A stretch of 64,000 bases of DNA from Stratiolaelaps scimitus (Eukaryota; Arthropoda; Arachnida; Mesostigmata; Laelapidae), in assembly GCA_019614645.1 (NCBI GenBank), contig JABWDB010000002.1:20387501-20451500 (forward strand), read 5' to 3'. Below, piece after piece: positions 40,599 through 53,614 of the stretch (position 1 is its first letter; each line of letters begins with the position of its first letter). Both the position numbers and the translations under genes were made by a program. The notes beneath the pieces were generated by a model. It had not been told where the DNA came from and made no database searches. It worked only from the letters and a program-made list of their open reading frames with translations.

Positions 40599-43500
40599 CG
40601 AACTTACAACCATCGGCTCTCGACCTTCTCATCACCCTGGCCACTGCTTTGCCGGCGAAGGACCGATGGTTCGGCTTCGTCGGAAGCGACATGTTGAGCC
40701 ATGGGAGAAGCCACCGCCATCACGCCGCTGTTCGGGGTCATTGTATATATAATGTATTGGCGAGGGCAAGCCACCTCATAACCATATCTGATGGGTCTGG
40801 AAGGAGCGGACTCTGCAGCAGTGCGAGAGAAGAGCTCACCTAGTCAGAGGCCATGAAGCCGAACCCCCGCAATCAGCCCCGATCATCCGGCCAAGTCAGA
40901 CACGTAACTTTCCTGTACTAGGTTCTACAATGTACTAGCTACGTAACACGCACGTGCGGCTCTGATGGTCAACGATACCCAGGACAGGCTACAAAGCGTT
41001 CGATTCTGGCGAAAAGCCTCGCGTGGCATGATCAAGCCATGTCTCATATTACCAGGTTCTTAGCAGATCCTCCAGGAAGCTCGACCAGGAGAGGGTGTCA
41101 GAATAAATGCACATGAGCTCATATACTACATATATAAATATGTGCTATATAGACAAATATTAAGGCGAGCAAAAGAGACAAAAAGAGAGAGAGAGAGAGA
41201 GCGTATATATACATATATGAGCTCTATTGGGTAGCCAGAAGAGAGCGGAAGACTTTTCTGTTGTTATTTACGAAGAATGGCTGCATAGTCAGTCTCATAG
41301 AGTAGCTACTGGCTAACTGAAATATACGGGTTAGGTCAATGGACAAGAATATCTAATGACGTCTCGAGACACCCGCGTCATATAGAAAATGAACCATCTT
41401 TGGGCGTCGGCGTCACGAACTTACGTGACGACGCCGTCTCAGTGTATAGGCGACATCTGCGGCAGACACTTCATTTTTATAGACTGCCTGCATTTCTATT
41501 AGATGCCATGGACGTGCGTGGCAAAAATTCGTCCGAATAAATTGACTCTCTTTGTCTTAATTAATACTCTATAGATGCTTAATGGTGGCTGAAACTACTA
41601 CACAATGGACAATACATTAAATTCTATATATGACACATACGAGACGAAATGCTCTTCTGTATTGGTGTGTGAAAACAAACTTTTTAAAATAAGTATATTT
41701 TGTATTAGGCTCTTACCGATATTAAACTAAGTATAGTGGTAATGATGAATATAATAGTTATCGATCTGTACACACGCTTTTTACTGATACGAAGGCTTAA
41801 TGATAGGTATTTACTATTTGTATGAATTCAGCCCACTCAAATCGTTTCGACGTTCCAAATGCGTCGACCTTTCTCCTAAACTACGTAATCGTGTCTCCAA
41901 TTAAACCCGACTGGTGGATGTCATACGTTGCCCCTTCAATTGAATCCAAAGCACTTCGCGCAGTGCGACACTTGAATGCCGACCGACATGCCGGCCATCC
42001 AATGAGCCTGAAGTTGCCAAGCGTTCACCTGGAGACACAATATCTATGGCCATGAATTGAAGTAGGCCAACGGTAGCGAACTCTACGATCAAACGCTGCA
42101 GCTCTCAGCTGCCCGCTCTCTATGAAAGCAGAGATCCTGTGTACCGATTGGGAAGCACGAGGACCTACTACGACACCGATCAGCAACAGCAGAGGTTTGG
42201 CCAGCCGCGTCGATAGATCCAATCGCCGATCTCAGTCAACCAACGGCACAGGACAGTAGCATGGACAACCAGCTATACACTGTATGGGGAACTAGGACGC
42301 CGAACGTTCGATGTATCGATCTGACAAAGTTACACTAATCATAGACCATTCGCGGAACGTGAGGCATCGGTATATTTGCCTGTTATTCGTCCATTATACC
42401 ACTGTAGAATGTCACGAAGATTAAGGATTACGATGACCTAAGTAAAGTCGACGGCTAAACGCAACTCGAGTTATTTCAGAACCTATAGACGAACGTTTAA
42501 TTACATAAACAGTGAATAATCATGCTTGGCAATAGGTGGTTAAACTTGCGTGGAGTGTGGCCGTTGAAATTTGTATAATATGTATGTCTTTTTCTTCAGA
42601 TCAAAGATGTCTTATTGATCTTAAGAAAACTGTCGCATGAATTTTTAACATTTAGCTGGAACTTCTAAGAATATAGACAATGAAATGAATTTGTTGATAT
42701 TCGGTAAATGCCAGGGCATGCATGCTCACTCTATGCGTATGAATTTCCGTGTATGGAAATAATTGACCGACTTTTACCGTTTACGTGAAGTCCAATGAGG
42801 GGAGAATGCTCGAGCCCAATCAACGACAGCGTCTACTGCCTGGGTGTGAACTTACTCAAACCAGTTACATCATTACGTTGCAGCAATCATCTGTTGGTGA
42901 TCTCATGCTTGAACAGAGGTTGCCAAAAACGACCCGCATCGGCTAAAATTTAGGACGGTTATAGCTGGAGACAAGTTGGCTCAAATGTGTTATTACTTCA
43001 TTTTAAGTCTTGTCAACCGCCCTCGACTTCACGGCCTGCTCCGGAGATGACAGCCACAAAAGTGTGGAGAACGACCACGAGAGAGAGACTAACTTCATTC
43101 TGTAGGTTCGTATTGGATTTCGTAACAGCACAGTGGTCTCTACCGTTTTCGAAATGTCTGTTGGACACATGACAGTGACTTCTCGACGGGTGGGGAACTG
43201 ACTCTGATGGACTTACGCCATTGATAAGAACAAACATTGTTCAAGCAGATGAAGTGGCAGATGGTGGGAGACATGTGAAAAATGTACCTGGAAGAAAGTC
43301 AGATGTTCAGGATTGTCAGTGTCTTCAACGACTACATAGTTATGGCTTGTAGGTGGTATGCCCTAAATCATCTTATAGCAGGCAAGCGATTGTTAGCAAA
43401 CGCAAGTGCAATCTGGAGAATACAGATCGGACCTCTATTCCACAACGTCCTCTGCGCCCAATTAGAAATGTGACTTTTTCACCTATTCCGTGGTCGTTTC

Positions 43501-44120
43501 CTCGTGGTACTTCGTAGATGTGAATAACTGCTACATAGACGTGTTTCCACGTTTCCAGACTAAACGTATTTCGACTCGAAGTGACGATCACGTAAATTAC
43601 CTATTAACTGTTACGTGCACGCTGAACTATCCTCATGATGATGGAGTATCACAATGATTTTTGTAAGGAGGCTATTTTATTCGTTCGAAGGCTATAAAAT
43701 GCGGGGTTCTCTTACAAATTTTAATATTACCGTATTATTGCACACCTCGATCACTGAAATGTATTATCGTTACAGCGTGACGCAAGTGTACATATAAGTG
43801 TCCTTCACCTCAGTGTGAAGATTACCCAGTAAATATTAATGTTAATGCTATGCAAATGTTTATAATGAATCACAACGTTAGTGGTCGGCGATACAAACCC
43901 ACACCGGGGCTGTGCGCACTCAATGTGTCTCATTAAACCGCGTTCAGTGATGCTAAAAATATACAGGAGCAAAGGGTGTTCTTATCAGAAGTGATATGAT
44001 TAGTGCGACGATTATTAAATTAGCTTCGCTCAGATTACATGGTGGCTATTCTCTCCGACCCGAGCATTTGCGGGATCTTGCCCTCAACCCCGCCAAATCG
44101 CTGCGTCATAACGAGGTAAA

Positions 44121-44125
44121 TATTA

Positions 44126-44161
<36 letters not shown>
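44121..44161. repeat. (TA)n microsatellite
   Basis: About 41 bp of alternating TA with one G interruption. Confidence 0.9.
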
Positions 44162-44165
<4 letters not shown>

Positions 44166-45174
44166 ATTTTAATTGAAACTAAGAAATACTTATTTTCATA
44201 ATATATGCATTTAAAACATGCTCGGAAAACGCGATCAATAAAATGCGCCTTTAGCAAAAGAGTGACTATTCTGGCGAACAATTTCAAATAGACAAACATT
44301 ATTTAATTATCAAGACTGGTACGAATAAATATTGTAGATATGCTATACTACCGTGGTCAACCCGGCTGACAATTAAACGTTGCCAGCATTGGACGCCGCT
44401 TCGAGTTGTTTGTGATGGATCGAATGAGCAATGAAGTGCGTCGCTCTCAATCGATCATTTCATTAATGTCCATCATACTGTTTGGAGTCTGTTTGGCTGT
44501 TTTCGAAGGTGGCCAGAGATCTGGTACAGTGGCACCTATTATGATGAAACCACGTTTGGTGTGGTCGTCCCGGGAGACCGGCAACATTCGACGGCATAGA
44601 TAGGCACTCCTGTTTAAAACTACCGCTAGGTTTCTGCTGCTGTTTCAGGTCGGGTAGTGTCGGGTGGGGTGGAGTAGTGAGCCCATTGGAGAGCTCCTAC
44701 TCGCTTCGCGAGGGGGAATTCACCATCGGGTGAGTTCAGTCCAGCTATTTCCTATGACTCCTCGGATGAGAGCCGTGACAGGATGAAACCCCACGACAAA
44801 TTATTCTTTCCTATTTGGGAAGAATTATTCGCCAGTGTTCGTTTAGTTGCCCATTTGTTATAGTAACACTAATATATACTAGACTGTCTATCAGCTTGAA
44901 ACATGTGATACGTTTCGCTTGGTATATGTTCAGAGCTGGTATATGTTACTGGGGGAGGGTTCCTTGATGGCTCGGATCGCATCCGACCAATGGGTCATTG
45001 CAACCTCTTTGTGGTCAACGGTGAAAGCGTAGCAATACAAGCAGTCGTTAGCACAGTTTGTTGTAAAGTAAAACAGCAGCTGTAGTGTTTGTATTTCCGA
45101 TTACTCTAAAGAAACTTCCCAGATTTAATTCAAATATAATTTGATACCTAAATGAATTGCGAGTTCTGTGCATA

Positions 45175-45724
45175 TCCAGACTAGTAGAAATAGTGGTAGC
45201 AGTAAACGTAACTGCAATTTCGAAACCAGTTCCTTCAAGGCAGCCGAAAGGAATAAGTTGTTTCACATTGATCACGTTCCTATTACATGGGTATTATTTT
45301 TATATTAGTCTTGTTCTTGACAAGGCCTTATATGCCCCTATAGATGGAACAAGAACGTACTTGCTATGCTGTTGCAATGGGCCGTCCCAGATGTTCATCT
45401 AAACAAAGCCGGCTGTCGAAGAAAGCTGCAGGTTTCAGGTCTTTAGTCTTCCAGACTAGTAGAAATAGTGGTAGCAGTAAACGTAACTGCAATTTCGAAA
45501 CCAGTTCCTTCAAGGCAGCCGAAAGGAATAAGTTGTTTCACATTGATCACGTTCCTATTACATGGGTATTATTTTTATATTAGTCTTGTTCTTGACAAGG
45601 CCTTATATGCCCCTATAGATGGAACAAGAACGTACTTGCTATGCTGTTGCAATGGGCCGTCCCAGATGTTCATCTAAACAAAGCCGGCTGTCGAAGAAAG
45701 CTGCAGGTTTCAGGTCTTTAGTCT
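45175..45724. repeat. Perfect 275-bp tandem duplication (two copies)
   Basis: The block 45175-45449 is repeated directly at 45450-45724 with period 275 bp, and I saw no difference between copies. Each copy encodes the same frame ending GPSQMFI. The identity implies a very recent duplication or an assembly artefact. Confidence 0.9.
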
Positions 45725-46226
45725 TCCCTCGTTGAATAGAATATCTAGTTGTGTCGTTATACTTTACAGCAAGTTTACGCCATAAAACATCTATCGAGAC
45801 ATTGTGTGCCTAGTGAAACTAACTGCTGGGTTTATCAGCTCGTCACGACGGCCGAAGTTGCTGTCGAATTACCTGGTATATAAGCCAGCTTAGGAACACA
45901 TTAGCTCAGGGGAATATATATATCCCGAATGGTGATATTAATGTCAGGGCGAACCAGGCAGGGTTGGTCCTTTTCTTGGCCTTCCGTCTCTGGTCCCTAT
46001 TCCTTCTTGCTTTTGGCAATAAACGACGACCTCTCCGCCCAGCCTTTCCCGTAGGCCCATCTAAGAGCAGCCAGCACAACCATCAGCAGCAGCAGCGAGG
46101 CCAGTGTATCGCTGGAAAAGAACCTTGCTACGCTGAGAAAAACCTTCGTTGCAATTCCAGCGTCTTGACGGTGAGCAAGAGCCGTTATGCTGCTAAGCTG
46201 TGAAAGGAGCAGAGCAATGCGTGAGT

Positions 46227-46254
46227 GCCGCCGCAGCCGCCGCCGCCGCCGCCG
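46227..46254. repeat. (CCG)n trinucleotide run
   Basis: About nine CCG units with one CAG interruption in a GC-rich block. A 140-codon minus-strand frame across it is Arg-rich because of the run and is not convincing. Confidence 0.85.
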
Positions 46255-49200
46255 TTCGAGGCACTCAACACACGCGAGTACGTACACAACGACCGAACGG
46301 CACCAGCCGAATGTTCTAAGTGCGTCTAGCTCCTGCTGATGGAAAAGGGAAAAATGCGGCTGGCAGTGAAAGGGAGCGGCCTGGAGAGGCAAAAGCGTCT
46401 TAAAAAGACTCATTTCCACTTAACATGAGCCGGGCGGCGCGGGGCGATGCTCGCTGGCCTGCTCCCTCGCCCCATTCTCTAACTCTGCTGGGTAAACTTC
46501 GATGACGGGCCAGCGTGGGGTTATTAAGGAGCTGACGGAAAACCACTTGCTACCGCTTGGCATACGGCGTAAGAGGAAAAATCATCGTATTTATTAGATA
46601 TATACATACGTCTATATTTATGTGTGTGTGTGTGCATGTGTATATCTAATTCGTTATTCAATCTGGGTATTGGTTATGGAAGCTGTCGGGAACAACTATC
46701 TGGCAGAATAATAGACACAATGCTCTATTTCGTATGTCCAGTTTCGAAAATTCGGAAATTTCACTGAGCATTTAATACTGGCTTACCGCTTGTTTTTAGG
46801 ATAGACCTAAGATAGCATTAGTCCGTTATTCGTCTGTAATCATAATTTTAGCGATGACTATTATCAGTCAACCGCTTTTTATGTTTCGATGTCAGACACA
46901 AACCTGCAACGACATAAAATCGGTGGTCTCCCCGCATCACCGCTACATGTCTAATTGGTTCACTCTTTGTTCGAGAAGATAGCTTAAACACGCTTACGCA
47001 GCCCAGCTATGCTTTCTCTGAAGATGGTGTCTCTATCCGCCTTTGGTTCGGGCTATGGAGGAGCGCTCTCCCAAACAGCCGCACAAATATCAAATATATT
47101 ACACGCGGGAAGTGCAAGGAGCTGCACTAACAAAAGCTCTGCCAAGAGCATTGTTTCTTCTAGATGCTTGCCGAGTTTAATTGAACCTTTCTTGCGGAAT
47201 AGAAATTGAACGAAGTTTGTGCAGTAGCAGCTATGTTCTCGAAAAGATTACCCGTGGCTGAATGTACAACAGAGCTGCCTATGAACTCAATTCAACCGGA
47301 GCTCTACACTCGCTTCTAATCTAGCCAACCGTCAGAATATAATTAGTTCTCAGCTGTGAAACCTGCTGTTTGACATTACAGTGGTAATGCATTGAACGTC
47401 AGCTGTTTCAACAAGATTGTGCCAACAAACGGTTTCAGACAGTATTGAGCTTGAGTCACCAGCGGAACCTCGCTATATGGTATTGCACAGTGTACCCTCG
47501 TTCTTTCTTAATTTCTGCTCGTCTGGCCTTACTTCTGCAACCTATAATAATATGAATCATTTCGTCACGTACGTCACGCGATGATGGATACACTCAACAA
47601 ATGTCATTTCTAAACATTTACCAATTCATTAGATCATAGGTTAGGATGGAATTAGATTTTATCCTAATGTAAGGTGGCATGTTGTTGACAGAGAAGAAAT
47701 GTGCTTCATCTGAACCGCTATACGTCGTTTATTTCACTCCCTAGTGTTCCCCTTAGCTTTATCCATATTATAGAACGCTTCTTCTCATGACCTTGGCAAG
47801 GTAAGAGCTCTAGCCGGTAAAGGAGAACAACCGCCCGATTCTCATCTCGTCTCTCACTCACATTGCTGCTGCTTTGAGCGCAACGTGTCCAAATGAACGT
47901 CCGAAGCCTGGCTAAGTCCTCCCCTAGTCGCTGGTCAGGTCAGACTCATTTGAGGTGCAGGGCAGCACGTCACCTGCAGGCCATAATAGAAGCCAGGAAT
48001 TGAGGCCGCAACGGCTGGCCGCTGGTTTCATGGCCTGCTACGAACCGTGATACAAGGCCACGGCAGGCGATATCTTCCTCAGTGACCCCAACAGCCATTA
48101 TAAAGGGAACGAGGGAGGCGATTCAGGTCTGCTGATGTCTTACTATTTGCTATCCGTTGTCGGTGGCCAGTGTCTGGCGGATACATTTACTCGATGAGGT
48201 TTGTGCTTTGGCGACATCTGTGACCACTAAAACAGACGCGAACGGTATCGTCTGTTTATAGTACTCGCGAAGGTGCTGGACACGGAAGATGTTGCGTGCC
48301 ACTAAATCTCAGCCATTTCGTATGCAGAAAGAGTGGAATTTCTGCTGGTTCTAGAGGCGTCAAATTTGCAGCATTTACAAAATGTATGACTAAGATGTCC
48401 ACAAACAATGGGTACTCAAGGCTGTTCAAAGAAGAGGAAAATAAAAAAAAAGTGTAATCACATTCTCGTCAACTGTGCACTAAAGCACGTATTTTGTGTT
48501 TAATTCGTACAGATGTGGAAAAAGTAGATTGTCCGTGGGCGTGTTTTTGTAATGGAAAATATGATCAGAGCTAGAAACTAACTTTTATCTAGATACGATT
48601 GAACATTAGTGCGTGTGAAATATGAAGAAGCTGTCTCGTTATCTAATTGCCTGAGATAGACATCCACAGCCGACCAAACAAACACCGGTATACTTCGAGT
48701 TATGCACGGCCGCTATCTAATATAATGTATGGTCTCTATTTAATATAAAATTATTTGCCATACACGTAATCAGTTTTCCATTCGAATCCAATATTATATG
48801 GATGCGTTTGGCCATTGCAATACAATATTCGATTTCCTGCACATCTGCCCTATGTCATCTTGCCTCTCGGATCTGTTCTTCCTCACTGGATAGTGGCACG
48901 GTGGAATCAGTCCTTACTAAAATTGGATATCATTCTAATAGCGTGTGCCAAGGCACTCAACACATGATCCAAAAAAGACAGATAGATAAAACTGAGAAAA
49001 GCAAGACCAAGAGAGAGTCTGCTGACATAGTCCCCCCCGCGAGCTACCGACAGGCAGACACCCTGAAAGGCTGAGCGTGCATCCTGATCGGCACGTGTCT
49101 TCAAGGCATGACCGGTGCGGCGTCGCCATATGAGTTTTGTATTGTCTTCTTCGAATGAAGCGAAGGAGAGTCAGTTGGTGGTAGACGCGCCACGCTAGCC

Positions 49201-49660
49201 GTACGCTGCCCTCTACCGAAGGCAAACAAAACAGAAGAAATCCGCCTTCGTGAAAGAGGAAGATAGAGGACTAAGAGGACAGAAAGAGCGAGAGGGAGCG
49301 AGAGAGAGAGAGAGAAAAGGACCGGCCGCAACGAAGGATCGGCGTGAAGGATCGCTCTCTTGGGAAAATCGCCTTCAATGCTGTGTTCTGGTGCGCATCT
49401 TATAGCCTCGACCAATCACTCCCCTCTGCTCATGGCCGCTCGAATAACGCCAATCCCTCAATTGTCACTCGGGGCCTCCGCGTCCGGCCTCGCCCTGTTC
49501 GCCTTCGAGACAGGCCCTGCGTCACTTCAACGTCGGTTGTCGTGGGCAGGCTGATGTTGCTGTGCCACACTTGCACCAGGCGTTCTCCCGTCCTTCCCCT
49601 TCGTATGTCCCCCACCCCTATCTGAGCCTCCGCGCACTGCCATTCATGTCGTTTACGTGC

Positions 49661-49689
49661 GCCCTCGGCTCGCCCTCGGCTCGCCCTCG
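49661..49689. repeat. 11-bp tandem repeat (GCCCTCGGCTC), 2.6 copies
   Basis: Two full units and a partial third in a GC-rich region. Confidence 0.8.
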
Positions 49690-51215
49690 CAGCTCGATGC
49701 AGCCGTTGTCCGGAGTATCCATCGTCTAGGGGGCTCGAGGCGACGAAGGCTTTCAAGATCTCAAAAAGACAGACTACCCTATATGGCGTCACTACCGACG
49801 CCGTTGCCGCCGTCGGCATCCGCAAGAAGCTCGCCAGCACAGCACAGCCTTAGGGAAGCTGAGTAACTGGCAGAAGTAAAGCAGGCCTCGAACGACTCAC
49901 AGATCCATGCAGCATGCCCCTCGACCAACAGATCTCTCAGCTGTTCGCAGCGCTGTTCGATCCAACACCTGACAACGACGGCGGCGGCGGCGGAGGTGAT
50001 AGCAAAAGCGAATCATGGCGGCAACAGACCGACACTGGTGGGATATTCAGGCTATGGACAGTTCCGTAGTCACGTGGCAGCGGAAACAACTAAGGACCCG
50101 ACCGCTCGGTGTCACAACGGCAGCCCATGGAAAGTACGCAAGCAATACCCCAACTACATGGAGGACGAAATGATAACAGAATAAATTTCAATTTCCTGCA
50201 AAGCGCTACGCCCAAATTGCCACCGAAAAGGCAAGCACGGCCCATGAGGAACTCTTCGATCGCGAGGCTTCTTTTTGGCTCGGCGCCGTCTGATACATCG
50301 CACACAGCAGGTGGGTGCTTGAAGTCTGTTCAGTTGCATGTCACTAGGACAAGGGAGAAAGGGGATAGTCGGTGATCCCGTGTTACTTTCAGAACCCGCC
50401 GTTGCCGGGACCGCCAACGCCACCTGCTTGGACGACACGTGAATGAAGCAATTTACGACATTGACACATTCAGTTTCAGAGAGTACGCGATCGGCTGCGA
50501 GGTCCGGAATCAGCGCCGAGCACAAGATAGTCGTAGACGAATAGCGGGAATACAGACGCCATAGGCTCGTGCCTTTAGCTGCCACAGCTGCCACGACTTG
50601 CCTTTAGCCGGCAACAGACAGATTCACGCATTGGACTGGCTAATACGACGGTGAGCAGGAGAACCGAGAGATGTCGTTTGGTTCCAATACGTATATATTG
50701 CATCACGGCACCACGAGCACTGGTGGTGTTTCGATATCGACTGTGAATAATCAGATAAGTCTTAGACAGAAGAAATAAAGAAGACATAGTCTTAGGTCAA
50801 TTCGACGCACGCCATGTGCCTGGGAAGAGTGGGGAAACTAGTTGAAGACATGTGTGAAGTTGGCCACGATTTTTTGTGTCATTCATTTGTTGGTCGTTTT
50901 TATCGTGTAACCACTTTATATAACCATATGCATTGTCATATGAGGTGTTTCCAACTAATTCGCTAAAACTCGAGTCAAAACGCATTGCTCTTGGTGCATT
51001 TTCTCCAAAGTAATATTTGGTACAGATTCTTCAAAAAACACTAATCTGCCCAGTCCGTGCCTCTCCTTCGTTCCTGGACGGGAAGTGAACTCGTACGGCC
51101 ATCTAATCGAGTAGTATTTCAGTCGTCCAAATTGGAACGCACTTGGTGTTGGCCACTACACAGTAACTGTATTTCTAGTTCACGATAACATTTGCCCATT
51201 CGTAGCAGACCAAAC

Positions 51216-51299
51216 AGTAAATTTTCCAGGCCAACTCACAGCGAACATTTAACGTCCACAAAACTGCTTTCGGCCTTGCTTCATAAGACGGAGCCCTTC
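51216..51299 (+). repeat. Dispersed repeat, copy 2
   Basis: This is the partner of 20749-20831. Similarity starts at AGTAAATTTTC and ends near GAGCCCTTC. Flanks beyond these limits do not align clearly. Confidence 0.6.
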
Positions 51300-51832
51300 A
51301 AATGCAAATGTGCAACCTGCAGCACACCTGTCATATTCCTAATGCACGTAGAACGTTAAGGGGAATTGCGTTTATACCAGAAATTTCAAAAAATCCTTTC
51401 CAAATATGCTGCAGGAACGATGGACCAATAAGTCTAAATAATATGTAAATGTTTCACTTGGCATTGCAGAAGGACACTTCTTATATTTCTTATTATCGAT
51501 GGCGCCATTGCCGTGGCAGCATTGTTCGTACAGCATTTCGAGGTGGAAATTATTTCGATTCATCAACATCTATCTTTCTTCAAAGTGGTACGCCTTTCGG
51601 AGGCGTTTGATAATCGTCGACGACTTCACCTGTCTCAACTCGCCACATGTCGCAAAGGTTATTCATAAACATGGTCATGTGGATGTACGTCTAGCTCGTA
51701 CGATGGACCGTTTTTCCGATAAAATAGCCCTGTTACTTATTTATACACCCACGTATACTTATATCGCTCGCCGTTCTGTGAGGTGCCTTCCGGAAGCCTT
51801 TTCTTCGATCGAAAATTACAGAACAATGATCA

Positions 51833-52033
51833 ATGTGGTTCCCTTTGTGGTTCAACGTTATTCTGTTCCTGCTGTCGACTAGTTGTGCACGATCCAATCC
51901 ATGTTTCGCAAAATGCTGTACAGGCCGACAGAAATTTCTTCAAAAGAAGGGTTGTAGTCACTTCGATCAAGGACATCGGTACGCACTGTATGCTGATATA
52001 GCGGTTAACGCTAATCTCCCTAGCTATCTCTGA
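51833..52033 (+). CDS. Possible small secreted Cys-rich peptide ORF, 66 aa
   Basis: The ATG frame has a hydrophobic N-terminus (WFNVILFLLSTSCA) like a signal peptide. It is followed by a short Cys-containing basic stretch (NPCFAKCCTGRQKFLQKKGC) and a TGA stop at 52031-52033. No promoter or poly(A) signal is evident, and the Cys spacing matches no family I recognise. It may well be a chance ORF. Confidence 0.15.
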   Translation: MWFPLWFNVILFLLSTSCARSNPCFAKCCTGRQKFLQKKGCSHFDQGHRYALYADIAVNANLPSYL

Positions 52034-53537
52034 GGTACATCTCACGATTGATGGGAGACAACAAGGACAGAATGAGTTTGAGGTGAACGATAGAGGCTCT
52101 TCGGCAGACTCAACGAAAAGGAGACCATCCGTCAAAAGTTCCCCTTAGGCTAAGCGACTTCTACAGACGGCGAACAAGTGCTACCATCGCAAGCAGCGAC
52201 CTGCTGCGATGGCTATCCGCTCACTATCCGCAAGGCCCAAGGAGCGAGTACCGCCTACTTCCGCTCTAAAGACGGTAGAGGTCGGATAATCTACGATCTG
52301 CTCGCCTATCCTTCGTTCCCCTAACCTCGCACCCAGCTCACCTTCTGGAAGGAAAAAAAATGGCCACGGCTAATATTTTACATAGCCTAGGCGAGTCGGT
52401 GGCTATGGCGGAGCCAGTCAGCCACGGTGGGTCTTATGGTGTGTGTCGGCCTGAGGTCCAGGCCACACAGTAGCGCCAGAGCGGATCCGGAGATGGTCGT
52501 AAACTTAAATTGAGCCTCTCTCGAACAAATACCTCGAGGAGGAAGGGCTTGCTGCTTAATATAAGACGTAGAAAAGCAGAGAAGGAAAAAGTCGCAAAGA
52601 AGAAAAGGAAGGTGCAAAAGAAGAACAACGGAAGATACCATCTGCGACGTAAGTCGTATGAGGAGAAGCAGAGCTGGCAGAGGCTACGACACCAGCAAAT
52701 CTTCATGTAAATACGTCTGTGTAGCGAAGAGCAAATACCTGCATGTAATTAATACTGAAATTAATATAGTCAAGTAGAACTATACATTCTCTGATCCCTG
52801 ACGAGACTCGGATCGAATTTCCCCACACGAATGTCAGTGGCTACTGGCTACTGATGAGAATTGTTTAGTACGGCATGACGCCACCGGAGCAACGATACCA
52901 AGAAGTATCGGCCTATGCGTGAAACAACTACATCAAATAATAAAACCATAGTATAGAATTCTGCGTGGCTCAACCCCCGTTGAATTGTGTTGACACCGGA
53001 GGCTGCTGCAGCGATTCCGACAGCTCCATCGATGGGGTCTGCCTCACCTCTGGTCATCATATAACCATGGAAACCTGTGGGTGCTTTCTTAAAGTATACT
53101 CTGCTAACGCTCGTGCAAGTTGTGCCAATAGTGGCCCTTTGATCTGGCTTCTGCCGAGGAACACTTGTTTTACAAAGTTATGTTGACCTTAGCCTGCCTT
53201 CTGCTTCAGGGATCCTGACAGCCAGCATCGTGTCCATATTGCCGTACTACGGCGGCCGGTTCTGCGGCGACCTTCTTAAAATTCCGAAAGGGAAGTCAGC
53301 CAATGTTCTTGCATGAGATATGCTCAAAAGCATTTTCTTCTCTGTGTGCGCACGTTAACAAAATCTAGAATTTATAACCGGGGAATTTTAAAGTGACCAG
53401 TGCCTGACTGCGTCGAGTCCAATTGCGGAAATAAAATCGTTTTCCTGTGCAAATACATGTTTGTGTAATAAGATGTTTGCAATATTCTATACATAATATA
53501 TATATACACATACATATATAAATCTTATATATATATA

Positions 53538-53614
53538 CATCGACCTTAGAAAATAGAAACCTTAGGATATATATACATATATATATATATATATATGACA
53601 TCGACCTTAGAAAA
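53538..53614. repeat. Short direct repeats flanking an AT-rich tract
   Basis: CATCGACCTTAGAAAA occurs at 53538 and again at 53599, 61 bp apart, separated by a (TA)n run. This suggests a slippage-type local duplication. Confidence 0.8.

Larger units (their letters stand above)
35861..45174. other. No gene recognised
   Basis: The block at 38.0-39.4 kb has frames of 168 codons (+) and 183 codons (-), Ser/Arg-rich and mutually overlapping, typical of GC-biased non-coding or UTR sequence. The remainder is AT-rich without coding signals I can support. Confidence 0.45.

Noticed and set aside
53205..53320. CUB-like string (YYGGRFCGDLL)
   Set aside because: Only a few residues match, the frame closes quickly and no flanking CUB residues were found.
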